This document shows positions 54,701 through 62,152 of a stretch of 62,792 nucleotides of DNA, in pieces. The DNA comes from Bacteroidales bacterium (GTDB lineage: Bacteria; Bacteroidota; Bacteroidia; Bacteroidales; P3). The position numbers and the translations under genes were made by a program. How positions within the stretch are numbered: the first letter of the stretch is position 1; each line of letters opens with the position of its first letter. Location of the stretch: assembly GCA_017613375.1 (NCBI GenBank), contig JAGADZ010000032.1, positions 1 to 62,792 of the forward strand, given 5' to 3'. The notes below the pieces were generated by a model. The model made no database searches. It was not told the DNA's origin and saw only the letters and a program-made list of their open reading frames with translations.

Positions 54701-54863
54701 CCTCATAGACAATCACGTATGCCGGGTCGGTAATCTGTGCCGCGGAACGGCCCGTCAAAGCCATAACCATAAAAACAAGCACTGTCAGTCTACGCATCAG
54801 TTTCGATGCCTTGTTGCCTCTACAGGCTTTTTTCTTTTCGGAATAAATGCTGTGTATATTCAT
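48753..54863 (-). CDS. Giant exported YGGGN-repeat protein, paralogue 2
   Basis: 2036 residues. A basic N-terminus and signal-peptide-like hydrophobic stretch (MRRLTVLVFMVMALTGRSAAQ, from Met23) precede a region with ATEFSPSCIW, YNYYF-type aromatic motifs and an Ig-like part ending near 372. An Fn3 domain (about 376-464) follows. From ~468 to the C-terminus about 42 units with a [YF]GGGN, YGGSN, FGGCN or related core recur every 20-60 residues, often in the form VYGGGNxAxVTGxTxVxIxGG, suggestive of a beta-solenoid. Residues ~1474-2036 are collinear, unit by unit, with the C-terminal half of paralogue 1. It ends inside a repeat (GNVYGGGNAGIVTGSTNV) with no T9SS domain. No enzymatic motif is seen. 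Role unknown; a surface adhesin or stalk is a guess. It lies 72 bp downstream of paralogue 1 and may be co-transcribed. Confidence 0.85.
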   Translation of the reverse strand: MNIHSIYSEKKKACRGNKASKLMRRLTVLVFMVMALTGRSAAQITDPAYVIVYEVGPTVHYLSHVKEGGVWKLQDATEFSPSCIWYSGTTFNPSGDEHNYYFYADGEYRFLAAPLEVNGELYLSDSLPGTSILRNTDMDYYFYDWDKDTYGGGVARGKRHYVTQGECTYSWGDNQCWQVYWVEYDAAAGPARWRLTSASYYHRDDNPAEPGAHYQTVDTVWHDEDIVSVESGGITIADFEMEYNTNHPFNITAGTYSYTRRPAFMTYNFGGAIHNYYNGTDNGTSEPGTASSTGNSPTAYEWTITGDGAQYLSFSNSEDVRTISGAISGAMTPTIYYKTLNDGGHKTATVTITVTYGENGPTQVSTFNITVKTPCQHPAVADPVVSYEDVTVSWIPTAESYKVYLKKHSEGEGAWTSVTVGNVTSHVFTNLVYGIEYDYKIAAICNGVEVTSPAPTVNHFTTNATPGVLVYGAVFGGGRMASVSGKTEVVIINCDTISAVYGGNDIAGSVGSSDGSLITLGVDASVEALSYSHLYNNDAASSKVRIGSVYGGGNGYYAYNGASFRAADKEEYTSQTVVPDGVVRAMTRNHQLGDIVFENTSGENTILTFPSIVKTAIVVTNNVVKVDSIFGGAKNAFLTANSGNGSEITVYDGTVFAVFGGNNFGGGQGYGKHHIEIRGTNITLSTGISNGANSGYGRSFGIRYVFGGGNKVYGSTTEVFVYGGQVDTLFGGGNSADVYAANVTVNCAVGSRSDYYTFGSIYSNAITEYSEGTITLDNTYAWNGNGIYNVRALFGGNNAATMAAVPAINLTSGSIGIAYGGGNAGDMLAAQANTINGNSVNCGTHITMDSPTILIDYLYGGCQKSNVDYSTWVEVKNGHVGTVYGGCNISGDVGSTRIYPSAPTSEGLSYQAVQGATYVEAMGGTVHGNIFAGSNGFYHCNNGVSYISGMNYDDTPGYYIGLQVPTHNETNVILRKNTAVNPNTEPHVMGNVYAGGNLACVGFTNATANKRPYPRFVGMSSVIMSAGTVDHDVYGGGNMASIYGSNEVQVSGGIISGALYGGNDRTGQVAQITNRILPDDYSYASDGKTPLADVHTYIGITGKPQITTVYGGGNGAYDYSYNGASGDYDPSTGKINFCNKDDKPIQTNTFVDIGIDGDNNETPRIGTVYGGGNGVTVTGSIAVLLNVQSPNSNDDVATIFGGNNMGNLALVPDIILLSGRVHDVYGGCNQGAMTADTSITIGTTTYTNIGSFVRLRNTYVVSDTTFTPVAVVSGSVYGGCRMNGVTRNSLVLVEGGNHSDVGIYGGSDISGNVCGISRVIVSGGTVGTVYGGGNGNYFYNDNDGNAYLANDHDQLVAEGVSSAPYCKTARVDMLGGNAANLYAGGFAGLCGETILQMDDGTVSGSLYGGGNQAGVTTTNLGCTAGNGNSTITMNGGTVQTAVYGGCNAAGNIDGAVAIYVNDGTVGTGDATDGIFGGGYGASTTTSGNVTVNIGNTSAASAAACPEIYADIYGGSALGRVNTNTGNTTTVNIINGAVNGNVYGGGLGQAVLNAYGYRDNTADSVLAVVNGNVVVNIGTSEQASNFVTINGDVFGCNNLAGSPAGTVTVNVYRTAHTTGDTSNSVPTGSQLTLEQMAAKWYAITAPDDEGSYNGYYAINAVYGGGNLAHKTSSGQVSVNIWNCDNSIKYVYGGGNAANILGSTAVTVYGGHIYQVFGGGNGFGTGNPGANITGTASTTIYGGYMHYVFGGSNSRGTIGTQSVLISTRSGEGVCFSPVIYNFFAGGNMATSTGDLSTTIDNCDVKFYNLYGGANQANITGNVTLNVRGGTYMNIYGGSNAANITGNVALNFYGGTATNIFGGNNTSGTISGSIKVIVDVVDDHCPTALENVYGGGNLADYTAPDSASKNYPRVDIRNANISGSVYGGGKGVDNENKGVVTGNPQVIFHATSNSRSVACGYIYGGGNAGPVTGNPNILIDGGTVRQSVFGGGYGARAQVTGSTTVLVKGPANIGENVYGGGNAGIVTGSTNVQIGDAAE

Positions 54864-54935
54864 ATAGTCGTTTTTTTTCGTGAATTGTGTATTGTGAACT
54901 TATTTTCTTCTAATCCTTTTCTTCTATTTTCATTC

Positions 54936-57900
54936 TTATGGAGCCACGACTCCGTTCACAATAACTTTAGTGTTGCCGTTGACGGGGCCCTGGTTGCCGC
55001 CGCCGTAGACATTGCCCCACACCTTGGCGTGGCCCGTGAGCCGCACCTCGGTATCGGCGCTGATCGATGCGGCGTTGCCGCCGCCGTATATGTTGTGTGT
55101 CACGACGGAGTTGCCCGTCACATTGACCAAGGTGTTTCCTGTAACCGGAGCGGCATTGCCGCCTCCGAAGACGTCACGTCCTATGACAGCACGCTGGACC
55201 GCGGTGCCGTTGCCTATATTCACCACAGGGTTGGCAGTGACTCTGGCCGGGAGGCCCAGGCCGCCGCCGAAGACGTCGTAGGTGATGCTCGAAGCAATAT
55301 GTTTGACATTCACCTCGGGCGACAAAAGCGTTGGATCTGTGGGAGTGTAGGCTGCATCCCTGCCGCCGCCGAACACGTAATCCACTGCCAAGGGACACAA
55401 ACTCGTCTCCTCAACGTTGACGGTAATCTTGCCTGTGATATTGCCGTTGACGTCGCAGCCGCCGAAGGCGTTCTCCATCGTGCCTCCGTTGAGGTTGAGG
55501 GTCACTGCGCCGTGGATAGTTGCGGCGGTACCCGCGTTGCCCTTGGAGCCGCCAAAGACATTCACGAATGTGCCACCCTGAAGGGTGAGGGTCACGTTGC
55601 CATAGATGTCGGCCAAGTTAGAGCCGCCGTAGATATTGTTGATATTGCCCACGCCGCAGGCGATGGTAGTAGAGAGGGTGACTGGATTCCCTTCTTCGCC
55701 CAGAACCGCCAAGTTGCCGCCTCCGAAGAACTCGCCGATAACCTCTTCGCAGCCTGTCTGACCTTCGTTGGCGTAGTTGAGGTTCACCACCATAGGTCCT
55801 CTGATTGTACCCTGGGTGTTGCTGGCGCCGAACAGATGAGCAATGCGGCCGGCCCGTACTGTAAGGTTGGTGCCGCCTTTGCCTATGTCGGCGGGGTCCC
55901 TCTCGCCGTTGCCGCCGCCGAAGACATAGCCGAAGCGTCCGCCCTCGATAATGGTGACGACACCAGTTGCCGCCGCCGCGTTGCCGCCGCCGAAGAGGCG
56001 ATTTATGGTATTGGCACAGGTATATACATGCACCGTGGCTTTCTTTAGAGAGTTCTCGTCGCCGTTTTCAGGCAGGTAGTTTGCCAAGTTACCGCCGCCG
56101 AACACCTGGTCGATGGCGAATGTGGAGTCGGCCTCATCATGATAAGAGGAGAGATTCTTTGGAGTATGGCCTGTCCTGTAGATATTCACCGCGACGTCAT
56201 CCTGCGGCGAGCCGTTGGTGTTGTTGCATCCGTAAATGGAGCTTGTACTCAAATCGATGACACAGTTCGCGTCGTCCTGGTCGGAGGCGCCGATATTCAC
56301 TGTCACGGGACCATTCACCCATCCTCTGGAGGGGTCGCCGGCGTCGCCGAGGCCTCCACCGTAGATATTGCCTGTAAAGGTACCGTTGTTGATGTTCACA
56401 ATCGTCGTGTTGGAGGAGCTGCCGTTCACACTGCCCAGTGCCGAGCCGCCATAGACGGCGCCGCCCTCGATGGTGGCTGTTACGATGGGTGCCGTATTGG
56501 TAGCGGTCTTTTCTCCGATATTGATGGTGATATTGCCACCTGTTGTAGTAGCAGCACCATAGCCGCCGCCGAAGACAGTGGGATATGGGAAGTTGCAGCC
56601 TGTACCGTCGTTGGTCACAGTGACAGAGATGTTGCCCGTCACCGTGCCGCCGCTATTGTTGCCGCCGAAGATACCCTGGCGTATATGGCCGTGTCCGACG
56701 CTAAGGACTACGTCGCCGGAGATTTGGGCGTTGTTGGCACCGCCGAAGAGGGTGTCGATACCCTCACTGGCACTGCCTGTGCAGATAATATTGACTGTAC
56801 GCTGTGCACTGCCGGCCTCGTTGCCGCCATGGAACACAGCACCGATGTTCATTGGGCAATGCTCTTTGCCTTCCTCTATTGCGCTTTCTATCTCCACTTT
56901 CACAGTAGATCCTGAAATGGTACCACCATGGTTGTTACCGGCGAAGACACGTCCTATGGTGCCGCCCTTGATATAGCCTTCGGCGTTGCCGTTGACGTTG
57001 GCATTGTTGCCGCCGATATATACCTCACCTATGCGGTTGCCGCCCCAGATGGTGACATTGGTCGACGGTACCTCAGCCCGGTTGCCGCCGCCATAGACGG
57101 CTCCTATGCTGATGTCTGCCGGGCATCCGTGGACCACCACCGGCGGTGTGGCGTAAGTATAATTCGCTTGGTTGCCGCCACCGTAGACGTTGGCGATGGC
57201 ATAGTTTTCAGCAGGCTGCGGGTCTGTGCCATAGATATCCACCGTAACGGCACGTTGTGGAGCACCATTGACGTTGTTGCATCCATACACTGCACCTGTA
57301 ACCGTGCCGCCATACACCTTCACCGCCACTGGGGCATAGACGTTGGCCGCCGTACCGGCAGCACCCAACGCTCCGCCATACAGCGAGCCATTGATAACTC
57401 CCTTGTTGAGGGTAACATAGGTATGGTAGTCTGTATTGGCAGAAGTGCCGTTGACTTTACCCAATGCCGAGCCGCCATAGACGTCGCCATAAATAGTGGC
57501 ATACTCCGTTGCCGAAGGCGACGCTCCCACTGTTAGCTCGACATTGCCGCTGACCACAGTTGACGAACCGTAGCCGCCGCCATGGATATTAGCCGAATGT
57601 TCGGCGTCGGCACCAACCTGACCACCATTGATCTTTATAGTGACGGGGCCAGTGACCGTACCACTCGAGTTACTGCCGCCATATATTCCGCCCTCGACGA
57701 GGCCACCAGACATATAGATGTTTACCGTCCCCCCTTGGTTCTGGCAGGCTCCACCAAAGACACCGCCGGTAATGGATGCACTGTACGAGGTGCCATTTAC
57801 ACCACCGATTACACCACCGATATGACCGCCAAGGATGTAGATATTTGATGTTTGTGTGGTATAACCATAGGAGCCGCCGCCATAGACGCCGCGCTCAATA

Positions 57901-60900
57901 TAGGCATTGTCAGCGATAACCACGTTGGTGTTGCCTGTCACAAGACCGGAAGAATAGCCCGAGCCATAACCGCAACCGGCACCGAACACATTGCCGCCCA
58001 CGGCACGGTTCAAAGGAGAAGTCGAGCCATTGCTATTCACAGAGGCATTGCCACCTACATAGATATAAGTGTTACCGGTCATTTCACCGTTAGAGTTACT
58101 CTGGTTAGAGTTACCGTTGGCACCACCGGCTATCCAACCCCTGAAGTCGCCGCCGGTAATGACCATGATACGGTGCCCCTCGGCGTCACTTCTTTGTGCG
58201 GCACCATAGACAACACTGTTCATCGTGCCGCCTTTGATGCGGATTTCAACCATCGTCTGGGTCGTTGTGCCGTCATCGTCCATACCGCCAGCGATGTCAG
58301 AGAAGATACCACCCTCCACTGTCATTTTGCGTTTACCGTATATGTAGTTGTTGCTACCCCAGTTGGATAAGTAAAACTGGTTACTGCCTGCATAATTGCT
58401 TGTTCCCAAGTCAAAGTTGCCGCTTTTGACAGTACAGTTGAATATTTCGGCTCCTTTATTGTTGCTGCTACCGAGAGTGGCGCTATAAGCCACGGTAATA
58501 TCAGTAGTGACACTGAGTTTTGTGTTATCCTCGTTATTCGCCCTATCATAATCGCAACCCATAGTGGCCGTCATCACACCGGCCGTTAAGGCTGTTTCGC
58601 TACCCATAAAATACAGATTGCCGTATGAACCGCTTTCTATACGGAATCTAAAACCTGTTGATTGATTTGCACTTAATCCATACAGGTTTGTAGCACATCC
58701 ATTGTTGTTGTACCCCGACACCCCACGACCGATGGTGAAATTATGGCCTTGGGCATTTATGGTATAGTTGTTATAATTATACAGAATGATATACTCTATC
58801 TTGCTGTCGGCAGTGGCTGAAATACTGCTTCTGCGGGTAGCGCGATTGTTTAATGATGCTGGAGTGGTGCCGTCTGTCGTCCCATTGGGGTAGAATGAAG
58901 AATAGGTACAGGGAGTACCAACCATAGGTACGCTATAATTGGTGGTGCTGGAGACAACATAGAAATTCCTCTCCACAGAATTGTATCCCTTAGTGAATGT
59001 GCCATCGGTGCTTACCTCAGCAACATCCCATACAGCCTCTAACACCACCTCCATCGATTGGCAATTGGTGGTATAGTCACTGGTGACGTTGAATTCAATT
59101 TCTGTTTCGGCATTTATTGTTGCGGGATTACCTTGAATGGTGCCGCCGGAAACACTTATCACTTTCCAATGGCTGAAGCCGTAGTACACCATACTATTGC
59201 CGGTGCCGGTTGTAGGACGCACCGAAAATGGGTTAGGGATGGTGGTATAGGCATATCTATCGTTGGAATTTTTCTCCAGTGTCTTGTAATAGATGAAAGT
59301 ATGGACATCGGCATCGACACCTACTTTGACTCCCGTGACAGCCGTTCCGTCTGTTAACTGTCCGTTGCCCTTGTATGTGATTTTCACGTTACGCGGGTCA
59401 GGCGAATGAAGTTCGGCGGGATAGCCCGTCGGCAAGTTACCCGATGCCTGATAATAACTCCACGTATGGTCCTCAAGGTCATTGAGGGTGGCGATGTTGC
59501 CGCTGACGCCCTGCTCTACATAGTCCAATGGGGTGCAGACTTTTGTTACTGTGGTCGAGGCATCCCAGTACTCGTTGGAGCCTGTGGCATAAGCTTTCAC
59601 CGTAGTCCCATTGGTGACGGTGAACGGTGTGCCACTATAGGTCTGCGCGGTACCCGATGTGGCAGGGTCACTGCCGTCGGTGGTGTATTTTATCGTTGCA
59701 CCGCCAGTGGCGCAGGTGAGGGTGGCTTTTACGTCACTGCCATCGAGTGCAAAACTGATTTCAGGTGTTGCCACAAGATTGCGAACTGTAATGGTGACCG
59801 TCGTCGTGGGACCATTGGTGCCATCGGGCTTCAGGGCCACCAGTGTGAGGGTGGTTTGTCCAGGGGCCACAGGCGTGATGGCCACGCTGCCGCCGCTGAC
59901 AGGCGAAGCATCGACAGTGAAGACACCTGTATTCCCAGAGGTGGCACTCACGCGGTCGTAGGCATGGGCAGGTGTGAGGGTATATGTCACGGTGCCACCG
60001 TTGCCGACATATATCGTCTGGTTGTCGCCTGCAATGGCGGTGGCCGTGGTGGGCACTACCGTGATGGTGGCCGTGGCGGTGCTGTTGCTGGCATCAGGTG
60101 TCGTGGCGGTGACGGTGAGCGTGGCATTGCTGTTCGACTGTGCACCAGTGCTATGGGTTGCCGTGGTAGTGGCGCCGCTGGCCGTGGAAAGCGACAGGTA
60201 GGTCGCCGCCGTGCCGCTCAGAGCCCAACTATAGGTGGGGGTGGGGTGAGTTACCTCCTCCACTGGAGTGGGTGTAGCTGCGTGCAATGCACCGTCGTAA
60301 TAGTAGTAGTTGTTGCCACCATTAGTCAGGCGCTCATAGGCTGCCGTAGTGGTGGTGGTGGCGTTCACTGTGGCCGAAGCCGTAAAGGCTTGGCTTTCGT
60401 CGTATTCAAGTGTTGCCGTCGAAGGGCTTACCGTGAGACCCGTGATGGTCGCTGTGGTCGGGGAAGTCTCATTGAAATGTGTGTGGGTCAGAGTGAAGTC
60501 CACCGGCTTGTTGCTCAGCGGACTGATATTGCTCACCGTGAGGCGCACCGTGATGTTGCCGGTGGGGGCGCCGCTGATGGTCAGCACACCGGTAGAAGGA
60601 TTGATAGAGGCCACACCGCCACCATCAGCGGTCAGGCTCCAGGTGTAGGTGGGAGACAGGGTGTTGGCATTGACCGATACACCAGTAGGCACGGCGGTGC
60701 CCCAATCTTGACTGTTGTACCAGTTGTGTGCTGCGCCGTTGATGGTATAGATGGTATAGCTGTTGGCAGGCACATAGCTGCCACCAAGATCATCGTGGCT
60801 GAAGGTAATCGTGTTGCCGCTATAACTATCTATGGAGATGGTAGGCAAAGTGGTGTTGTCTTGAAGGGTATTTTGGGAAGTATTAACTTGATATGCTATA

Positions 60901-61442
60901 ACTCGGTCGTTAGCAGCTGTATTAGTAGCAAGATTTCCAAAACCATAGGGGAGGTAGTATGTACTATTATTCCAAGAATTGCTTCTTGCTTTTTGAGATG
61001 TGGTTAAAACATTTCCATCTGATATTGAAAAGGTATAAGTGTTACTCGAGGTAGTTGATAGAGAAGGTGTATACGTGTAAGTATTATTGCCACTTCTACT
61101 GATTATCAGGTAGCGACTATTGTTTGAAGGAACACTGCCACTTACAGTCCATATGTAAGATGGGCTAAATGTCGCACTATTAGACCACGTGGTACCATTG
61201 GCGTAGTAGTAGGTGGTGCTGTTGTTCCGCATGAACACATATTGTTGTGCCTGCGCACTCAGTCCGCCGAGCAGCAGCGCTGCCAGCAGCATTAATCGCA
61301 CTCCGCGTCCCCGACGAAGCATCTCTTTAAACTTTAAACTAGACGCCTCTTCAGAGGCTTTGAGCACCGCTGAATCAGTTAAATATAGCGAAAAATCTTT
61401 AAACTTTACAAGAGTGTTCATATTGTGTGTTGTTTTATTCAT
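54936..61442 (-). CDS. Giant exported YGGGN-repeat protein, paralogue 1
   Basis: 2168 residues. An unusual ~41-residue lead (MNTLVKFKDFSLYLTD and on) precedes MLRRGRGVRLMLLAALLLGG-LSAQA, a signal peptide; initiation at Met8 or Met41 is also possible. Then: an N-terminal region with SATFSPSYIWT shared with paralogue 2; repeated Ig-like Big domains (about 290-555, Thr-rich); a chitobiase/FN3_7-like module (~556-640, ATPEISFALDG...TIKYTTDGSDP); an InlB-type region (~740-840, YYGFSHWKV); and from ~1030 to the end about 33-36 [YF]GGGN units. The unit string YGGSALG, YGGGLG, YGCNNxNG, GGGNxA appears twice here and once in paralogue 2. It ends in GNTKVIVNGVVAP without a T9SS domain. Only 13 bp follow the ORF6N gene. 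Its GC-rich repeats create long spurious antisense frames. Confidence 0.85.
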   Translation of the reverse strand: MNKTTHNMNTLVKFKDFSLYLTDSAVLKASEEASSLKFKEMLRRGRGVRLMLLAALLLGGLSAQAQQYVFMRNNSTTYYYANGTTWSNSATFSPSYIWTVSGSVPSNNSRYLIISRSGNNTYTYTPSLSTTSSNTYTFSISDGNVLTTSQKARSNSWNNSTYYLPYGFGNLATNTAANDRVIAYQVNTSQNTLQDNTTLPTISIDSYSGNTITFSHDDLGGSYVPANSYTIYTINGAAHNWYNSQDWGTAVPTGVSVNANTLSPTYTWSLTADGGGVASINPSTGVLTISGAPTGNITVRLTVSNISPLSNKPVDFTLTHTHFNETSPTTATITGLTVSPSTATLEYDESQAFTASATVNATTTTTAAYERLTNGGNNYYYYDGALHAATPTPVEEVTHPTPTYSWALSGTAATYLSLSTASGATTTATHSTGAQSNSNATLTVTATTPDASNSTATATITVVPTTATAIAGDNQTIYVGNGGTVTYTLTPAHAYDRVSATSGNTGVFTVDASPVSGGSVAITPVAPGQTTLTLVALKPDGTNGPTTTVTITVRNLVATPEISFALDGSDVKATLTCATGGATIKYTTDGSDPATSGTAQTYSGTPFTVTNGTTVKAYATGSNEYWDASTTVTKVCTPLDYVEQGVSGNIATLNDLEDHTWSYYQASGNLPTGYPAELHSPDPRNVKITYKGNGQLTDGTAVTGVKVGVDADVHTFIYYKTLEKNSNDRYAYTTIPNPFSVRPTTGTGNSMVYYGFSHWKVISVSGGTIQGNPATINAETEIEFNVTSDYTTNCQSMEVVLEAVWDVAEVSTDGTFTKGYNSVERNFYVVSSTTNYSVPMVGTPCTYSSFYPNGTTDGTTPASLNNRATRRSSISATADSKIEYIILYNYNNYTINAQGHNFTIGRGVSGYNNNGCATNLYGLSANQSTGFRFRIESGSYGNLYFMGSETALTAGVMTATMGCDYDRANNEDNTKLSVTTDITVAYSATLGSSNNKGAEIFNCTVKSGNFDLGTSNYAGSNQFYLSNWGSNNYIYGKRKMTVEGGIFSDIAGGMDDDGTTTQTMVEIRIKGGTMNSVVYGAAQRSDAEGHRIMVITGGDFRGWIAGGANGNSNQSNSNGEMTGNTYIYVGGNASVNSNGSTSPLNRAVGGNVFGAGCGYGSGYSSGLVTGNTNVVIADNAYIERGVYGGGSYGYTTQTSNIYILGGHIGGVIGGVNGTSYSASITGGVFGGACQNQGGTVNIYMSGGLVEGGIYGGSNSSGTVTGPVTIKINGGQVGADAEHSANIHGGGYGSSTVVSGNVELTVGASPSATEYATIYGDVYGGSALGKVNGTSANTDYHTYVTLNKGVINGSLYGGALGAAGTAANVYAPVAVKVYGGTVTGAVYGCNNVNGAPQRAVTVDIYGTDPQPAENYAIANVYGGGNQANYTYATPPVVVHGCPADISIGAVYGGGNRAEVPSTNVTIWGGNRIGEVYIGGNNANVNGNAEGYIKGGTIGRVFAGNNHGGTISGSTVKVEIESAIEEGKEHCPMNIGAVFHGGNEAGSAQRTVNIICTGSASEGIDTLFGGANNAQISGDVVLSVGHGHIRQGIFGGNNSGGTVTGNISVTVTNDGTGCNFPYPTVFGGGYGAATTTGGNITINIGEKTATNTAPIVTATIEGGAVYGGSALGSVNGSSSNTTIVNINNGTFTGNIYGGGLGDAGDPSRGWVNGPVTVNIGASDQDDANCVIDLSTSSIYGCNNTNGSPQDDVAVNIYRTGHTPKNLSSYHDEADSTFAIDQVFGGGNLANYLPENGDENSLKKATVHVYTCANTINRLFGGGNAAAATGVVTIIEGGRFGYVFGGGNGERDPADIGKGGTNLTVRAGRIAHLFGASNTQGTIRGPMVVNLNYANEGQTGCEEVIGEFFGGGNLAVLGEEGNPVTLSTTIACGVGNINNIYGGSNLADIYGNVTLTLQGGTFVNVFGGSKGNAGTAATIHGAVTLNLNGGTMENAFGGCDVNGNITGKITVNVEETSLCPLAVDYVFGGGRDAAYTPTDPTLLSPEVNVKHIASSITYDVFGGGLGLPARVTANPVVNIGNGTAVQRAVIGRDVFGGGNAAPVTGNTLVNVTGNSVVTHNIYGGGNAASISADTEVRLTGHAKVWGNVYGGGNQGPVNGNTKVIVNGVVAP

Positions 61443-61455
61443 GGGTAGAGTTATT

Positions 61456-62022
61456 TTATTTCTTCCGTTTGATAGTATGTTTGAGTTTTAAAACGGCAAA
61501 ATTCAATTCAATCTCAGTCTCGGTTTCACCCGTAGATAGAGCGTCACCAAATAGCGTTTCCATTATGTCGTTGCTTTTCTGCATAAGTGACTTCTGCTGG
61601 TACTCGTCTGGACTTTTCATCATCTCGCCGAGGGTGTTTGATAGTTCACGCAGTTTGGCGAAGGTGTCGACAATCGCAATTGTCGTTTTTATCGCCTTCT
61701 CTCCTTTGAGAATTGTCGCCAACATATAAAGCCCGCGTTCGGTGAATGCTTTGTAGTTATGTTTCGAGTGTCTGCCTTTGCCACTGCCTTGTTCTAACAT
61801 CAAAATTTTTGATCTTAGAACTGCAGACTCTTGGTTATTAAGCTCCAGCAGCCACCCTTTCGGAAATTTATTGGGGTTGTTTTTGACGGCTTGGTTAATT
61901 TCACGGGTCTCTACACCATAAAGTTCTGCTACATCAAAATCCAAAATAACCTGCTGTCCCCGCACCTTGACAATCTTGTCGCGAACCGCCTCAAAAGTAA
62001 CTGTCTGTTTCTTCTTACTCAT
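61456..62022 (-). CDS. ORF6N domain-containing DNA-binding protein
   Basis: A 188-residue cytoplasmic protein with an N-terminal ORF6N domain (about 8-95): VRDKIVKVRGQQVILDFDVAELYGVETREINQAVKNNPNKFP, then a WLLELNNQE segment and GRHSKHNYKAFTERGLYMLATILKG. The C-terminal half is helical with MMKSPDEYQQKSLMQKSNDIMETLFGD, and ends in Lys/Arg. The domain is found in phage antirepressor-type proteins and in bacterial chromosomes. A regulatory role over the giant genes right downstream (13 bp) is possible but unproven; it may also be a chance neighbour. Confidence 0.88.
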   Translation of the reverse strand: MSKKKQTVTFEAVRDKIVKVRGQQVILDFDVAELYGVETREINQAVKNNPNKFPKGWLLELNNQESAVLRSKILMLEQGSGKGRHSKHNYKAFTERGLYMLATILKGEKAIKTTIAIVDTFAKLRELSNTLGEMMKSPDEYQQKSLMQKSNDIMETLFGDALSTGETETEIELNFAVLKLKHTIKRKK

Positions 62023-62120
62023 ATCTATTGCCTTTTTATTTCTATGTCTATATTATATTATACAAACAATGCATTGATTGTCATACAATACAGTATAACA
62101 TGGGTATTCTAACCCAAGTG

Positions 62121-62152
62121 CAAAGGTAACATTTTCCTGCGATTCGACCAAT
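62121..62152 (-). promoter_or_regulatory. Promoter of the ORF6N/giant-protein unit
   Basis: Minus-strand ATTG (near TTTG), 20 nt, TACCTTTG. It lies 98 bp upstream of the ORF6N start, leaving a long 5' leader. Confidence 0.65.

Noticed and set aside
59406-61007. Long plus-strand open frame (~530 codons) opposite the first giant gene, and similar ones at 54570-56048, 53094-54269 and 56139-56915
   Set aside because: They are antisense to the repeat genes, with Cys/His/Arg-rich and repetitive translations lacking any domain. The GC-rich repeats on the coding strand produce them.
48753-61442. GGGN repeats considered as RTX calcium-binding nonapeptides
   Set aside because: The RTX consensus needs an Asp in GGxGxDxUx. 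Here the position is Asn/Ala/Gly and the period is far longer than nine.
61456-62022. ORF6N gene considered as evidence for a prophage
   Set aside because: No integrase, terminase, capsid or tail genes are present; the domain is also common on Bacteroidota chromosomes.
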